A stretch of DNA of 64,000 nt from positions 806,001 through 870,000 of the forward strand of contig NZ_OU963893.1 in NCBI RefSeq assembly GCF_918797525.1, written 5' to 3'. The translations under genes and the position numbers were made by a program. The DNA is from an unidentified bacterial endosymbiont (GTDB taxonomy: Bacteria; Pseudomonadota; Gammaproteobacteria; Enterobacterales; Enterobacteriaceae). The notes beneath the pieces are model-generated. The model worked only from the letters and a program-made list of their open reading frames with translations. It was not told the origin of the DNA and did no database searches. Positions 31,092 through 41,762 of this stretch are shown one piece after another. Position 1 is the stretch's first letter. Each line of letters starts with the position of its first letter.

Positions 31092-32135
31092 TTAAGCGAA
31101 GCGAAGCATGATTTTACCCTGCATCGGCGCGCCATTCAGCGCCTGCACGGCCTGAGCGAAGCTCTCGCTGTCTCCGGTATGGGCAATGAGCGGCTCCAGT
31201 TGCAGTTTTTTCTCGCTGAGCAGGCGAGCTGCTGTCGCCCACTCCTGCCCAGGCCAGGGGGCAGAATAATTCATCCAACTACCCAGAAGCGTCAGCTCTT
31301 TACGCAAAATTTTGCCAAAGGTTGCTGCCGGTAAATGCAGGTCATGATGCAGCGTGCCTACCAGCGCAACCTGGGCGCGTGGGCCGGCAATATCAATCGC
31401 CAGCGAGACGGTCTGTGGCGTGCCGGCCGTCTCCAGCACCAGTTGATCGAACCGGTTGGCGTTGAGCGCATTGTGAATCTCATCAGCGTTCAGGGTGCGG
31501 CTATTAAACACGTTGTTCGCGCCTGATTTTGTCGCCAGGGCGAGCCTGTCGTCGTTAATATCAATCGCGGTCACGCTGCTGGCCCCCAACGCCAGAGCAC
31601 ACTGCATTGCCAGCAGGCCGATCGTCCCCGCGCCGACAATAATGACGTTTTTGCCCTCGCAACCCGATGCCAGATGAAATGCGTGCAGCCCTACGGTAAT
31701 CGGCTCGATAAATGCCCCGTCTTCAATCGTCGTTTCTGCGGGCAGACGGTACAGGTTTGCCCGTTTCACCACAATGTATTCTGCGTTGCCACCTTCACGG
31801 CGCGAGCCGACAAACTGGTACTGCTTACATAACGAGTAATAGCCTTTGTGACACTCCGGGCAAGTAAAGCAGGGCAGTAGCGGAACGCAGGCCACCGGGG
31901 CGCCTGGACTGAGATCGTTAATCTCTGCTCCGCAGGCTTCGACGTGCCCGCTAAATTCATGGCCCAGAGTAATGGGGTAGTAATGTGCGCCTTTAGCGAA
32001 AATACGCGGGATGTCCGAGCCGCATAATCCTGAGCACATAATGCGTACCAGCACCTCATCCCCGGCTTGAATGTGAGGAACCGGGCGATCTTCAACGCGC
32101 ACGCTCCCCTCAGAGTGAATTACCACTGATTTCAT
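31092..32135 (-). CDS. gatD: Galactitol-1-phosphate 5-dehydrogenase
   Basis: GatD oxidises galactitol 1-phosphate to tagatose 6-phosphate with NAD. It is a zinc-dependent medium-chain dehydrogenase of 347 residues. The catalytic zinc ligands Cys38 and His59-Glu60 and structural zinc cysteines 89, 92, 95 and 103 are present, followed by the Rossmann motif VGAGTIGLLA. It is the last enzyme gene of the operon, 42 bases after gatC. Confidence 0.97.
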   Translation of the reverse strand: MKSVVIHSEGSVRVEDRPVPHIQAGDEVLVRIMCSGLCGSDIPRIFAKGAHYYPITLGHEFSGHVEACGAEINDLSPGAPVACVPLLPCFTCPECHKGYYSLCKQYQFVGSRREGGNAEYIVVKRANLYRLPAETTIEDGAFIEPITVGLHAFHLASGCEGKNVIIVGAGTIGLLAMQCALALGASSVTAIDINDDRLALATKSGANNVFNSRTLNADEIHNALNANRFDQLVLETAGTPQTVSLAIDIAGPRAQVALVGTLHHDLHLPAATFGKILRKELTLLGSWMNYSAPWPGQEWATAARLLSEKKLQLEPLIAHTGDSESFAQAVQALNGAPMQGKIMLRFA

Positions 32136-32177
32136 GATTAACTCCAGAAAACGAAGGGGAGCATGGCTCCCCGGTTA

Positions 32178-33551
32178 TTAAGATGCCGTCTGGCTATGCG
32201 GGTTAGCGGCGCTTTTCTCTGCCGCTATAAACGCACGGGCGCGTCGCCAGGTAAGCAGCACGCCAGCCAGGTAAATCACCCCGATGACGATGAATCCCAC
32301 CACGTTTTGCCAGGTAAAAAGTTGGATGAGCAACCAGGTGACAGGCGAGCCACCCTGATCCATCGAGGCCACCAGTCCACCCGCTTTCAATGCACCCGCA
32401 TTCTGCGCAAGCTGGGTGTGCAGGCCGATGGTCTGCGTGGCTACCCACAGCGTGATGGCCATGATAATGACGCCGGAGATAAGCGTACGGAACAGGTTGC
32501 CCTGGTGCACCGCGACAGCCATTGCCACGAAAAAGCCGATGGTGGCAAGGTCGCCGAACGGCAGCACCTGGTTACCCGGTACCAGCACCGCAATCAGGAT
32601 GGTGAGCGGGATAAAGATCAGGCTGGCAGAGACGACGGAGGTATGGCCCAGCAGCAGCGCGGGATCAAGACCAATCAAAAACGCCTGGCCGCCAAACTTC
32701 GCCTGCAGACGTTTACGAGCATGTTTCGCGATCGGGGTCAGGCCGTCCATGATGGGTTTGATCACGCGCGGCATCAGGAGCATCACGGCGGCGGTTTTGA
32801 CGGCCAGTTGCAACACTGATTTTATCTCGTAGCCTGCCAACATACCGATGAACAGCCCCATCACAAAACCGACGGTGACAGGTTCGCCAAAGGGGCCAAA
32901 GCGTTTTTGCACATCGTCGGCGCTAAAATGGATGCGATTCAGACCCGGAATTTTGTCGATAAGCGTATCCACTAATACCGCAATGGGGCCAAGATACGCC
33001 GACGAACCATGAGGAATGGCAATCCCCTCCAGACCGAAGAAATCTCGGGTGTCTTTGGCAAACCAGTCGCCGAGTTTGTAGACGAAGGCCGCATGAACCA
33101 CCACGCCCAAGATACCCAGCCAGTAAGAATCGGTGGCCAAGTGCAGCATGGCTCCGGTAAAGGTCATATGCCAGATGTTCCAGATATCCACGTTCACCAC
33201 GCGGGTCATGCGGGTGACCAGCATAACAACGTTGACGCCAATGGCCACCGGGATTGCCACCAGCGCGATTTGTGAAGCCCACGTCATGGGAGATGAACCC
33301 GGCCAGCCGACATCCACCACGTGCAGGTTAATCTGGAACTGTTCTGCCATTGCTTTGGCTGCCGGACCAATGGAGTCCAGCATCAGAGCAATAACCAGCC
33401 CGATCCCAACGAAGCCAATACCGATATGCAGGCCAGATTTGAAACAGTCGCCCAGCTTCATCCCCAGCAGCTTCGAGAAGATGATGATGACGATGGGTAG
33501 CATTACGGTGGGGCCAAGATCGAGGATATACCGCATGATTTCGGTAAACAT
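32178..33551 (-). CDS. gatC: PTS galactitol transporter subunit IIC
   Basis: Membrane channel component of the galactitol phosphotransferase system, 457 residues with many hydrophobic segments. Family blocks include MLPIVIIIFSKLLGMK near the start and the loop HGSSAYLGPIAVLVD. It translocates galactitol while GatB phosphorylates it. Its start lies four bases after gatB ends, so the subunits are translationally linked. Confidence 0.96.
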   Translation of the reverse strand: MFTEIMRYILDLGPTVMLPIVIIIFSKLLGMKLGDCFKSGLHIGIGFVGIGLVIALMLDSIGPAAKAMAEQFQINLHVVDVGWPGSSPMTWASQIALVAIPVAIGVNVVMLVTRMTRVVNVDIWNIWHMTFTGAMLHLATDSYWLGILGVVVHAAFVYKLGDWFAKDTRDFFGLEGIAIPHGSSAYLGPIAVLVDTLIDKIPGLNRIHFSADDVQKRFGPFGEPVTVGFVMGLFIGMLAGYEIKSVLQLAVKTAAVMLLMPRVIKPIMDGLTPIAKHARKRLQAKFGGQAFLIGLDPALLLGHTSVVSASLIFIPLTILIAVLVPGNQVLPFGDLATIGFFVAMAVAVHQGNLFRTLISGVIIMAITLWVATQTIGLHTQLAQNAGALKAGGLVASMDQGGSPVTWLLIQLFTWQNVVGFIVIGVIYLAGVLLTWRRARAFIAAEKSAANPHSQTAS

Positions 33552-33555
33552 TGCC

Positions 33556-33840
33556 TTACCCCTCGAGGATAGTCAGGATTTTTTGCTGCAGCGCTTCGAT
33601 GCCAACGCCCGATACAAACGGCATCCCGTGGACCACGGGTATATCTCCAAAAGATCTGTCGACTTTCGCCGTGGTGCAGATCAAATCCGCACCGTCCATG
33701 TAGGTTTCAATTTCGGTCACCCGGCACTGAACCAGATCCAGTTCAATATGGTGGGCTTCGCACAACTCTTTTATCTCTTCGGCGGCCATTGTTGAGGTGG
33801 CAACGGCCCCTCCGCAGGCAACGATAACTTTGCGTTTCAT
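33556..33840 (-). CDS. gatB: PTS galactitol transporter subunit IIB
   Basis: A 94-residue cytoplasmic PTS IIB protein of the lactose/cellobiose-like fold. The phosphorylated residue is Cys9 in [12 protein letters not shown]. It passes phosphate from GatA to galactitol at GatC. Packed between gatA and gatC in the operon. Confidence 0.96.
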   Translation of the reverse strand: MKRKVIVACGGAVATSTMAAEEIKELCEAHHIELDLVQCRVTEIETYMDGADLICTTAKVDRSFGDIPVVHGMPFVSGVGIEALQQKILTILEG

Positions 33841-33867
33841 AGGGTACTCCTTATTATTATCAGTATG

Positions 33868-34335
33868 TTATGAGGCCTGAGCACAGGAGGCAGGCTCAAG
33901 GATCGTGTTCCGGAAACGATCCGCCAGACGCTCTGCAGGCGTGGCCAGCAGCATCTCCAGCGTGTCCGGGTTTTGCAGCTCACTAAATAGACGGCGCAGC
34001 AACTTCATTTGCGCCGCAGGGTTTTCAACAATCAGCGCGATGATGAGGGACGCGGCAACCTCTCCGTCATCATCCGCCTGATGAAAATTCACCGGTTTGT
34101 CCGGGCGAATCAGGTAAATAGCAGGGCTTTTGGCATGGACGGCTTCGCAATGCGGGATCGCGACCGCATGGCGTTCAAGGGCGATGCCGGTGGGGTAGTT
34201 CATCTCCCTTGCCATAAGGGCTGAAGGATAACTGTTATGTACCACCCCTTTCGCCAGCATCTCTTCACCAATGTGCGCCAGCGCACGCTGGCTGTTTTCA
34301 AACGTAATTCCGGTACGGATATAAACGTGACTCAT
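33868..34335 (-). CDS. gatA: PTS galactitol transporter subunit IIA
   Basis: A 155-residue PTS IIA protein of the fructose/mannitol type. The phosphorylated histidine is His62 in VAIPHCEAV. It takes phosphate from HPr. It is five residues longer than E. coli GatA, mainly at the C-terminus. Follows gatZ after 14 bases. Confidence 0.95.
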   Translation of the reverse strand: MSHVYIRTGITFENSQRALAHIGEEMLAKGVVHNSYPSALMAREMNYPTGIALERHAVAIPHCEAVHAKSPAIYLIRPDKPVNFHQADDDGEVAASLIIALIVENPAAQMKLLRRLFSELQNPDTLEMLLATPAERLADRFRNTILEPASCAQAS

Positions 34336-34349
34336 ACACTCTCCGGGTA

Positions 34350-35621
34350 TCAGACGTGTTCAGGGGTGCAGCCGAAACGATAGGCGCGTAAGACATCCTG
34401 TATTCTGTCGATGATGAGATTTTGGGGTGTTACAGCGATTTCATTCATCGACAGACGTTCGAACTGAACGGGCATAAACTGGCTAATAAGCCCCAGCGGC
34501 AGCGTGGTATGGCTCAGGTTTGCGAGCAATTTCTCGACACTCTGGTGGATACGCGGATGCGGCCAGTAGTAGCGAATGCGGTCAGACAGGCTGAAGTGAA
34601 TATCCACCATGGCCTGACTCCAGGTGGGGCGGTAATACTTATTCCAGTAACCCGGCTCGTTCAGCATGACTTCGTCGATCACCGCCAGCACATGGCTGCG
34701 CTGTTCAGGGGCGATAAGTGCTTCCTCCATTTGCGCAAGGGCAAAGATGGCTTCACGCAGGGCAAAAGTGAGAGCTGGGCCAACCTTCAGTATCGCGAAG
34801 CTATCGCGAACCAGGGCGCGATAGGCCTGACGCGTTTGGTAATCAGTAGAATGTGCCTCGTAGACCATCGGTGTCTGGCGGATCCAGCCAGAAAGCGCCT
34901 CTGCCGCATGCGGTTGATAGTGGACGATTTGCGTATGGTCGAACTCCACGCCCGGTTGCACAACCATTGCAATCACGCGCGACATCGCCTCCTCAAGACC
35001 GATTGCGCCAAAGGCGACGCGGTGGGTTTCCAGCGTTTGTAATGCATCTTCCACGCGGGTAATGTGGACGCTATCAATGCTGCTGGCTTCACCGCCCGGG
35101 ACGGGAACTTCAGTGCCAATGACGTAGGTCAGCGCGGCTCTGTGTTCTTTCGTGGCCGTCTCTTCTGCCGTTTTACACAGCCGCGCAGCGCGTTGCGCCA
35201 CCACTTCTGGCGCCAGCGGGACGGGGTCGCCGACGCAGGACATCGAGGCATCAAGATGGATTTTGGTAAATCCGGCGGCAACATAGGCTTTGATCAGCTC
35301 GACGGCTTTATCCATCGCCGTCTCTGCCGGTTCGTTTTGCCAGCAGTTAGGTCCCAGGTGATCCCCACCCAGAATCAGACGTTGTTGTGGAAACCCCACT
35401 TCTTTAGCAATATTCAGCACGAAATCGCGAAAATCAGCGGGTTTCATTCCTGTATAGCCGCCAAACTGATTGACCTGATTTGAAGTGGCTTCAATCAGCA
35501 CTTTGTTATCGTTATTCAGATCAAACCGCAGGGCGGCTTCGATAACCAGCGGGTGTGCTGAACAGACTGAACAAATACCGAGATGCGCTCCCGCCTTGTG
35601 GCGAGCAATAAGATCTTTCAC
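34350..35621 (-). CDS. gatZ: Tagatose-bisphosphate aldolase subunit GatZ
   Basis: GatZ is the non-catalytic partner needed for full activity and stability of the aldolase GatY. The 423 residues belong to the KbaZ/GatZ family, with [29 protein letters not shown] and [10 protein letters not shown]. It lies 33 bases after gatY. KbaZ is the close alternative; the PTS and dehydrogenase neighbours favour GatZ. Confidence 0.95.
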   Translation of the reverse strand: MKDLIARHKAGAHLGICSVCSAHPLVIEAALRFDLNNDNKVLIEATSNQVNQFGGYTGMKPADFRDFVLNIAKEVGFPQQRLILGGDHLGPNCWQNEPAETAMDKAVELIKAYVAAGFTKIHLDASMSCVGDPVPLAPEVVAQRAARLCKTAEETATKEHRAALTYVIGTEVPVPGGEASSIDSVHITRVEDALQTLETHRVAFGAIGLEEAMSRVIAMVVQPGVEFDHTQIVHYQPHAAEALSGWIRQTPMVYEAHSTDYQTRQAYRALVRDSFAILKVGPALTFALREAIFALAQMEEALIAPEQRSHVLAVIDEVMLNEPGYWNKYYRPTWSQAMVDIHFSLSDRIRYYWPHPRIHQSVEKLLANLSHTTLPLGLISQFMPVQFERLSMNEIAVTPQNLIIDRIQDVLRAYRFGCTPEHV

Positions 35622-35654
35622 GTTTCCTCCGGGTCAGGACTTCAGGCTTTCGTT

Positions 35655-36630
<976 letters not shown>

Positions 36631-36638
36631 TAAAAGGT

Positions 36639-36667
36639 AAAAAAAAGCATGGCCGAGAAGCCATGCT
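36639..36667 (-). terminator. garD terminator
   Basis: On the minus strand AGCATGGC pairs with GCCATGCT across six bases and runs into T8, ending garD transcription before the gat promoter. Confidence 0.85.
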
Positions 36668-36687
36668 CAATAAGGTTTATTGTTAAC

Positions 36688-38259
36688 TCACGTCACTGGC
36701 GCCGGGTTAAACACCGCCAGCTGATTATGTAATCCCCATTGGTCGGAGAAGGTTTTCTTACGGCCGCTCGCCACGTCGAGAATGAAGTGGAACAGCTTCC
36801 AGCCTACATCCTCAATGCTCTCTTCGCCGGTGGCGACAGTGCCCGCGTTGATGTCCATTAAGTCATACCAGCGGTTTGCCAGTTCGGTGCGGGTCGCCAT
36901 TTTTATTACCGGCACCGCCATCAGGCCGTACGGCGTGCCGCGCCCGGTAGTAAAGACCTGCACCGTAATGCCGGATGCCACCTGTTGTGTGCCACAAACG
37001 AAATCGCTGGCAGGCGTTGCCGCGTAAATTAGCCCGCGCTGAGTGGGTCGCTGGCCCGCAGAGAGCACTTCGACAATCGCGCTCTGGCCGGATTTGGCAA
37101 TCGAGCCAAGGGCTTTTTCCACCACGTTCGCCAGGCCGCCTTTTTTGTTACCCGGTGAGGGATTGGCGCTGCGGTCGGTTTGACCCATATCAAGGTAATT
37201 ATCGTACCAGGCCATCTCTTCAAGCAGGCGTCTACCGACCTCTTCGTTGGCAGCGCGCGGGGTAAGCAGATGAATGGCATCTCGCACCTCGGTCACCTCA
37301 GAAAACATCACCGTGGCGCCGCAGCGCACGAACAGGTCGGAGGCATAGCCTACCGCCGGGTTGGCGGTGACGCCGGAAAATGCATCGCTGCCGCCGCACT
37401 GAGTACCCACCACCAGCTCGGAGGCCGGGCAGATTTCACGCTGACGGGCGTTCAGTTTGACCAGATGACGTTCTGCCACCTGAAGAATATCCTCGACCAT
37501 CGATTTAAACCCGACGTGATGTTCATCCTGCAGGCGCACAATGCTGGCATCGTCTACCGCAATGGCTTTAACATCCTCAGTGCCCTGCAGCAAGCGTTCA
37601 GGCTGCAGCTTTTCACAGCCCAGGCCAATCACCATGACTTCGCCGCCAAAATTCGGGTTCAGGGCGATGTTGTGGATAGTGCGGATTGGCACCACCGCAG
37701 CCGGCGCATTGATCGCTACGCCGCAGCCGTAAAGGTGGTTCAGGCCGACGACGCCATCCACGTTCGGATATTTTGGCAGCAGGTCGCGCTCGATGATTTT
37801 GACCGCATAATCCACTACGCCCGCCACGCAGTGTACGCTGGTGGTAATACCGAGCAGATTTTTGGTGCCGACGCTGCCGTCGGCATTGCGATAGCCTTCA
37901 AAGGTATAGCCCTTCAGCGGCGGCAACGGTTCAGGAACGCGCGTCGCCAGCGGCAGGGTATTGAGCGGCGGGGCTTTTGGCAGCTCGACCAGCGACTCTT
38001 CAATCCAGCTTCCCTGTGGGATCGCGCGTACGGCAAAACCTATTACTTCGCCATAACGTACGATTTCGCCATGCGCCGGGATATCGACCAGCGCAACTTT
38101 ATGGCCCTGCGGAATATGCTCAATCAATTCCAGCCCGTCCGGGAATCGGGTTCCCGCCTTTAAGCCGTTGTCGTTGACAATTATCGCCACGTTATCCGTA
38201 TCGTGAACTTTTATATAGAACGCCGTTGGTGACGCTTGTCGAATTTCGATGTCGGCCAT
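36688..38259 (-). CDS. garD: Galactarate dehydratase
   Basis: GarD dehydrates galactarate to 5-keto-4-deoxy-glucarate, the first step of the pathway. The 523 residues equal E. coli, with an N-terminal SAF domain (about 1-90) and the large UxaA-type domain with [37 protein letters not shown] and GRGTPYG. It shares these motifs with UxaA encoded at 59800-61287, so the window has two paralogues. Divergent from garPLRK, and under the same probable CdaR control. Confidence 0.97.
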   Translation of the reverse strand: MADIEIRQASPTAFYIKVHDTDNVAIIVNDNGLKAGTRFPDGLELIEHIPQGHKVALVDIPAHGEIVRYGEVIGFAVRAIPQGSWIEESLVELPKAPPLNTLPLATRVPEPLPPLKGYTFEGYRNADGSVGTKNLLGITTSVHCVAGVVDYAVKIIERDLLPKYPNVDGVVGLNHLYGCGVAINAPAAVVPIRTIHNIALNPNFGGEVMVIGLGCEKLQPERLLQGTEDVKAIAVDDASIVRLQDEHHVGFKSMVEDILQVAERHLVKLNARQREICPASELVVGTQCGGSDAFSGVTANPAVGYASDLFVRCGATVMFSEVTEVRDAIHLLTPRAANEEVGRRLLEEMAWYDNYLDMGQTDRSANPSPGNKKGGLANVVEKALGSIAKSGQSAIVEVLSAGQRPTQRGLIYAATPASDFVCGTQQVASGITVQVFTTGRGTPYGLMAVPVIKMATRTELANRWYDLMDINAGTVATGEESIEDVGWKLFHFILDVASGRKKTFSDQWGLHNQLAVFNPAPVT

Positions 38260-38668
38260 TGCTCAGTATTCTCCAGCAAAGTGTCTGATAATTAATGCAG
38301 CTCACCAGATGTTTATTTTCTTATTATCGAAATAAAAGGGCTGCTTTCTTAAATAAAGAATGTCAGGACTCAGGAGGTAAGAATGTGATCCAGATCACTC
38401 CCTAAAGCGAGAGCTAGCGCTGCCTGGACGGTAATGGTCGATTCTGTGCATCAGCGCCCAGTACATTGTGCATATGCTCAAAATATTGTTGAATCGGGCG
38501 GTGATAATTGAGCGTTAGGACAATGTGTAGTCTTTGGGTGATGATTATACTGAATCACGTTTTGATTGCGTCTGGTTAATTACCTGATATATGCCTGCTA
38601 TCGATAAATAATCAGGAAATACTTTTTCTAAAAATTATAAATATATCGATATGCCCGAGGAAATAAAC
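38260..38668. promoter_or_regulatory. garD-garP divergent control region with CRP site
   Basis: A near-ideal CRP site TGTGATCCAGATCACT lies at 38384-38399, roughly midway. TGTGCAT occurs twice, at about 38435 and 38468, and may be part of sites for the sugar-diacid regulator CdaR, which controls gar genes in E. coli; that is inference. The last 100 bases before garP are very AT-rich. Confidence 0.6.
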
Positions 38669-40003
38669 ATGATACTGGATACCACCGTAGAAGCGAAAAA
38701 GGGTGTGCCCACCCGATATTTAATTCTACTGATAATATTTATTGTTACGGCCATCAATTACGCTGACCGTGCAACGCTGTCGATTGCCGGGACCGAGGTG
38801 GCAAAGGAACTGCAGTTAAGTGCAGTATCAATGGGTTACATCTTCTCCGCCTTCGGCTGGGCCTACCTGCTGATGCAGATCCCCGGCGGTTGGCTGCTCG
38901 ATAAGTTCGGCTCTAAAAAGGTTTATACCTACAGCCTGTTCTTCTGGTCGTTGTTCACATTCATGCAGGGCTTTGTGGATATCTTTCCGCTGGCCTGGGC
39001 GGGCGTATCGATGTTTATCATGCGCTTTATGCTCGGCTTCTCGGAAGCGCCCTCTTTTCCGGCAAATGCCCGTATCGTCGCGGCCTGGTTCCCGACTAAA
39101 GAGCGCGGTACGGCCTCAGCCCTCTTTAACGCTGCGCAATACTTTTCGCTGGCGATTTTCTCTCCGCTGCTTGGCTGGCTGACTTTCGCCTGGGGCTGGG
39201 AACATGTTTTCACCGTGATGGGCGTAATCGGCTTTGTGCTAACCGCTGTATGGGTGAAGTATATCCATAATCCGACCGATCACCCGCGGATGTCTGGCCA
39301 GGAGCTGAAGTTCATCTCCGAAGGCGGCGCCGTGGTGGATATGGACCACAAAAAGCCTGGCACTCAGGCGGCTAACGGCCCGAAACTCCACTACATCAAG
39401 CAGTTATTGACCAACCGCATGATGCTGGGCGTCTTTTTTGGGCAATACTTTATCAACACCATCACCTGGTTCTTCCTCACCTGGTTCCCGATTTATCTGG
39501 TGCAGGAAAAAGGTATGTCGATTCTGAAGGTGGGCCTGGTGGCGTCCATTCCTGCACTGTGCGGCTTCGCTGGCGGCGTGCTGGGGGGCATATTCTCGGA
39601 TTACCTGATTAAACAAGGCAAGTCGATCACCCTGGCGCGTAAACTGCCGATTGTGCTCGGTATGCTGCTGGCATCGTCCATCATCCTGTGCAACTACACC
39701 AACCACACCGTGCTGGTGGTGGCTCTGATGGCGCTGGCGTTCTTCGGTAAAGGCTTTGGCGCGCTGGGCTGGCCGGTCATTTCAGACACGGCGCCAAAAG
39801 AGATTGTCGGCCTGTGCGGCGGTGTGTTTAACGTCTTTGGCAACGTGGCGTCCATCGCGACGCCGCTGGTCATTGGTTATCTGGTCAGTGAACTGCATTC
39901 GTTCAACGCGGCACTGGTATTTGTCGGCTGTTCAGCGTTGATGGCGATGTTCTGCTACCTGTTCGTGGTAGGGGACATCAAACGTATGGAATTGCAGAAA
40001 TAA
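38669..40003 (+). CDS. garP: Galactarate/glucarate transporter GarP
   Basis: A major facilitator protein of 444 residues (anion-cation symporter subfamily) importing galactarate and glucarate with protons. Twelve hydrophobic segments; NYADRATLSIAGTEVAKEL and GWAYLLMQIPGGWLLDKFGSK are near-identical to E. coli. I start at MILDTTVEA after CGAGGAA; six residues upstream in frame lack a ribosome binding site. First gene of garPLRK. Confidence 0.97.
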   Translation: MILDTTVEAKKGVPTRYLILLIIFIVTAINYADRATLSIAGTEVAKELQLSAVSMGYIFSAFGWAYLLMQIPGGWLLDKFGSKKVYTYSLFFWSLFTFMQGFVDIFPLAWAGVSMFIMRFMLGFSEAPSFPANARIVAAWFPTKERGTASALFNAAQYFSLAIFSPLLGWLTFAWGWEHVFTVMGVIGFVLTAVWVKYIHNPTDHPRMSGQELKFISEGGAVVDMDHKKPGTQAANGPKLHYIKQLLTNRMMLGVFFGQYFINTITWFFLTWFPIYLVQEKGMSILKVGLVASIPALCGFAGGVLGGIFSDYLIKQGKSITLARKLPIVLGMLLASSIILCNYTNHTVLVVALMALAFFGKGFGALGWPVISDTAPKEIVGLCGGVFNVFGNVASIATPLVIGYLVSELHSFNAALVFVGCSALMAMFCYLFVVGDIKRMELQK

Positions 40004-40018
40004 GCAAAGGTATAAGCG

Positions 40019-40789
40019 ATGAGTAACGATATCTTCCCGAACAAATTCAAAGCCGCCCTTGCGGCGAATCAGATTCAGATTGGCTGTTGGTCTGCGCTGG
40101 CAAGCCCTGTCAGCACCGAGGTGCTGGGCCTGGCCGGTTTTGACTGGCTGGTGCTGGACGGCGAGCATGCGCCAAATGATATCAGCACATTTATTCCCCA
40201 GTTGATGGCGCTGAAAGGCAGCTACAGCACGCCGGTGGTGCGTGTTCCCACCAACGAACCGGTGATTATCAAGCGTCTGCTGGATATCGGTTTTTACAAC
40301 TTCCTGATCCCGTTTGTGGAAACGGAAGAAGAAGCCGTACAGGCCGTAGCCTCTACTCGCTATCCGCCAGAGGGTATTCGCGGTGTGTCCGTCTCCCACC
40401 GCGCCAACATGTTTGGCACCGTGCCGGACTACTTCGCGCAGTCCAACAAGAACATCACCATTCTGGTGCAGATAGAGAGCCAGCAGGGTGTTGATAACGT
40501 CGACGCCATTGCCGCAACCGAAGGCGTAGACGGTATTTTCGTCGGCCCGAGCGATCTGGCTGCCGCCTTTGGCCACCTGGGTAATGCTGGCCACCCGGAC
40601 GTGCAGCGCGCAATCCAGCATATCTTTGCTCGCGCCAAAGCGCACGGTAAACCGTGCGGCATTCTGGCGCCGATGGAAGCCGATGCCCGCCGCTACCTGG
40701 AGTGGGGCGCAACGTTCGTTGCCGTAGGCAGTGACCTTGGCGTATTCCGCGCGGCGACGCAGAGATTAGCGGACGCTTTTAAAAAATAA
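40019..40789 (+). CDS. garL: 5-keto-4-deoxy-D-glucarate aldolase
   Basis: GarL cleaves 5-keto-4-deoxy-glucarate to pyruvate and tartronate semialdehyde. A class II, magnesium-dependent HpcH-family aldolase of 256 residues, with [34 protein letters not shown] and [14 protein letters not shown]. Starts 15 bases after garP. Confidence 0.97.
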   Translation: MSNDIFPNKFKAALAANQIQIGCWSALASPVSTEVLGLAGFDWLVLDGEHAPNDISTFIPQLMALKGSYSTPVVRVPTNEPVIIKRLLDIGFYNFLIPFVETEEEAVQAVASTRYPPEGIRGVSVSHRANMFGTVPDYFAQSNKNITILVQIESQQGVDNVDAIAATEGVDGIFVGPSDLAAAFGHLGNAGHPDVQRAIQHIFARAKAHGKPCGILAPMEADARRYLEWGATFVAVGSDLGVFRAATQRLADAFKK

Positions 40790-40810
40790 CCATCATTGAG
40801 GAAACAGATT

Positions 40811-41701
40811 ATGACGCTGAAAGTAGGTTTTATTGGCCTGGGGATCATGGGTAAACCAATGAGTAAGAACCTCATTAAAGCAGGTTACTCACTGGTGGTT
40901 TCAGACCGCAATCCCGAAGCGGTAGCAGAAGTCATTTCTGCCGGTGCCGAAGCGGCATCTACCGCAAAGGCGATTGCCGGGCAGTGCGATGTCGTCATCA
41001 CCATGCTGCCAAACTCCCCGCACGTGAAAGAGGTGGCGCTGGGTGAGAACGGCATTATCGAGGGCGCGAAACCGGGCCTGGTGGTGATTGATATGAGTTC
41101 TATCGCGCCGCTGGCAAGCCGTGAAATCAGCGAGGCGCTGAAAGCGAAAGGCGTTAATATGCTGGACGCACCGGTCAGTGGCGGCGAGCCAAAAGCCATT
41201 GACGGCACACTGTCGGTGATGGTGGGCGGCGACAAGGCGATTTTCGACAAATACTACGACCTGATGAAAGCGATGGCGGGCTCCGTGGTGCATACCGGTG
41301 AAATCGGTGCAGGTAACGTCACTAAGCTGGCGAACCAGGTGATTGTGGCGCTGAACATCGCCGCCATGTCTGAAGCGCTGACGCTGGCAACCAAAGCGGG
41401 CGTTGACCCGGACCTGGTTTACCAGGCCATTCGTGGTGGTCTGGCGGGCAGCACCGTACTGGATGCCAAAGCGCCGATGGTGATGGATCGTAACTTCAAG
41501 CCGGGTTTCCGTATCGACCTGCACATTAAAGATCTGGCGAACGCGCTCGATACCTCCCACGGCGTGGGCGCACAGCTACCGCTGACCGCCGCAGTAATGG
41601 AAATGATGCAGGCGCTGCGTGCGGATGGCCTGGGTACCGCTGACCACAGTGCCATTGCGTGCTACTACGAAAAACTGGCGAAGGTGGAAATCTCTCGCTG
41701 A
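40811..41701 (+). CDS. garR: Tartronate semialdehyde reductase (2-hydroxy-3-oxopropionate reductase)
   Basis: GarR reduces tartronate semialdehyde to D-glycerate with NADH. The 296 residues form a beta-hydroxyacid dehydrogenase: nucleotide motif GFIGLGIMG, substrate loop DAPVSGGEP and catalytic Lys172 in GAGNVTKLANQ. I start at MTLKVGF after a GAGGAAA site; an earlier in-frame start would add five residues. Confidence 0.97.
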   Translation: MTLKVGFIGLGIMGKPMSKNLIKAGYSLVVSDRNPEAVAEVISAGAEAASTAKAIAGQCDVVITMLPNSPHVKEVALGENGIIEGAKPGLVVIDMSSIAPLASREISEALKAKGVNMLDAPVSGGEPKAIDGTLSVMVGGDKAIFDKYYDLMKAMAGSVVHTGEIGAGNVTKLANQVIVALNIAAMSEALTLATKAGVDPDLVYQAIRGGLAGSTVLDAKAPMVMDRNFKPGFRIDLHIKDLANALDTSHGVGAQLPLTAAVMEMMQALRADGLGTADHSAIACYYEKLAKVEISR

Positions 41702-41708
41702 TAAAAAA

Positions 41709-41736
41709 CGGGCGCGGGAACGCGCCCGGTATTTTT
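41709..41736 (+). terminator. Attenuator hairpin garR-garK
   Basis: CGGGCGCG-GGAA-CGCGCCCG, a perfect eight-pair stem with a GGAA tetraloop, then a T-rich stretch ending in T5. It lies inside garPLRK and should lower garK expression relative to upstream genes. Confidence 0.75.
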
Positions 41737-41762
41737 GCCGAGTGCAGCAACAGGCTACAACT

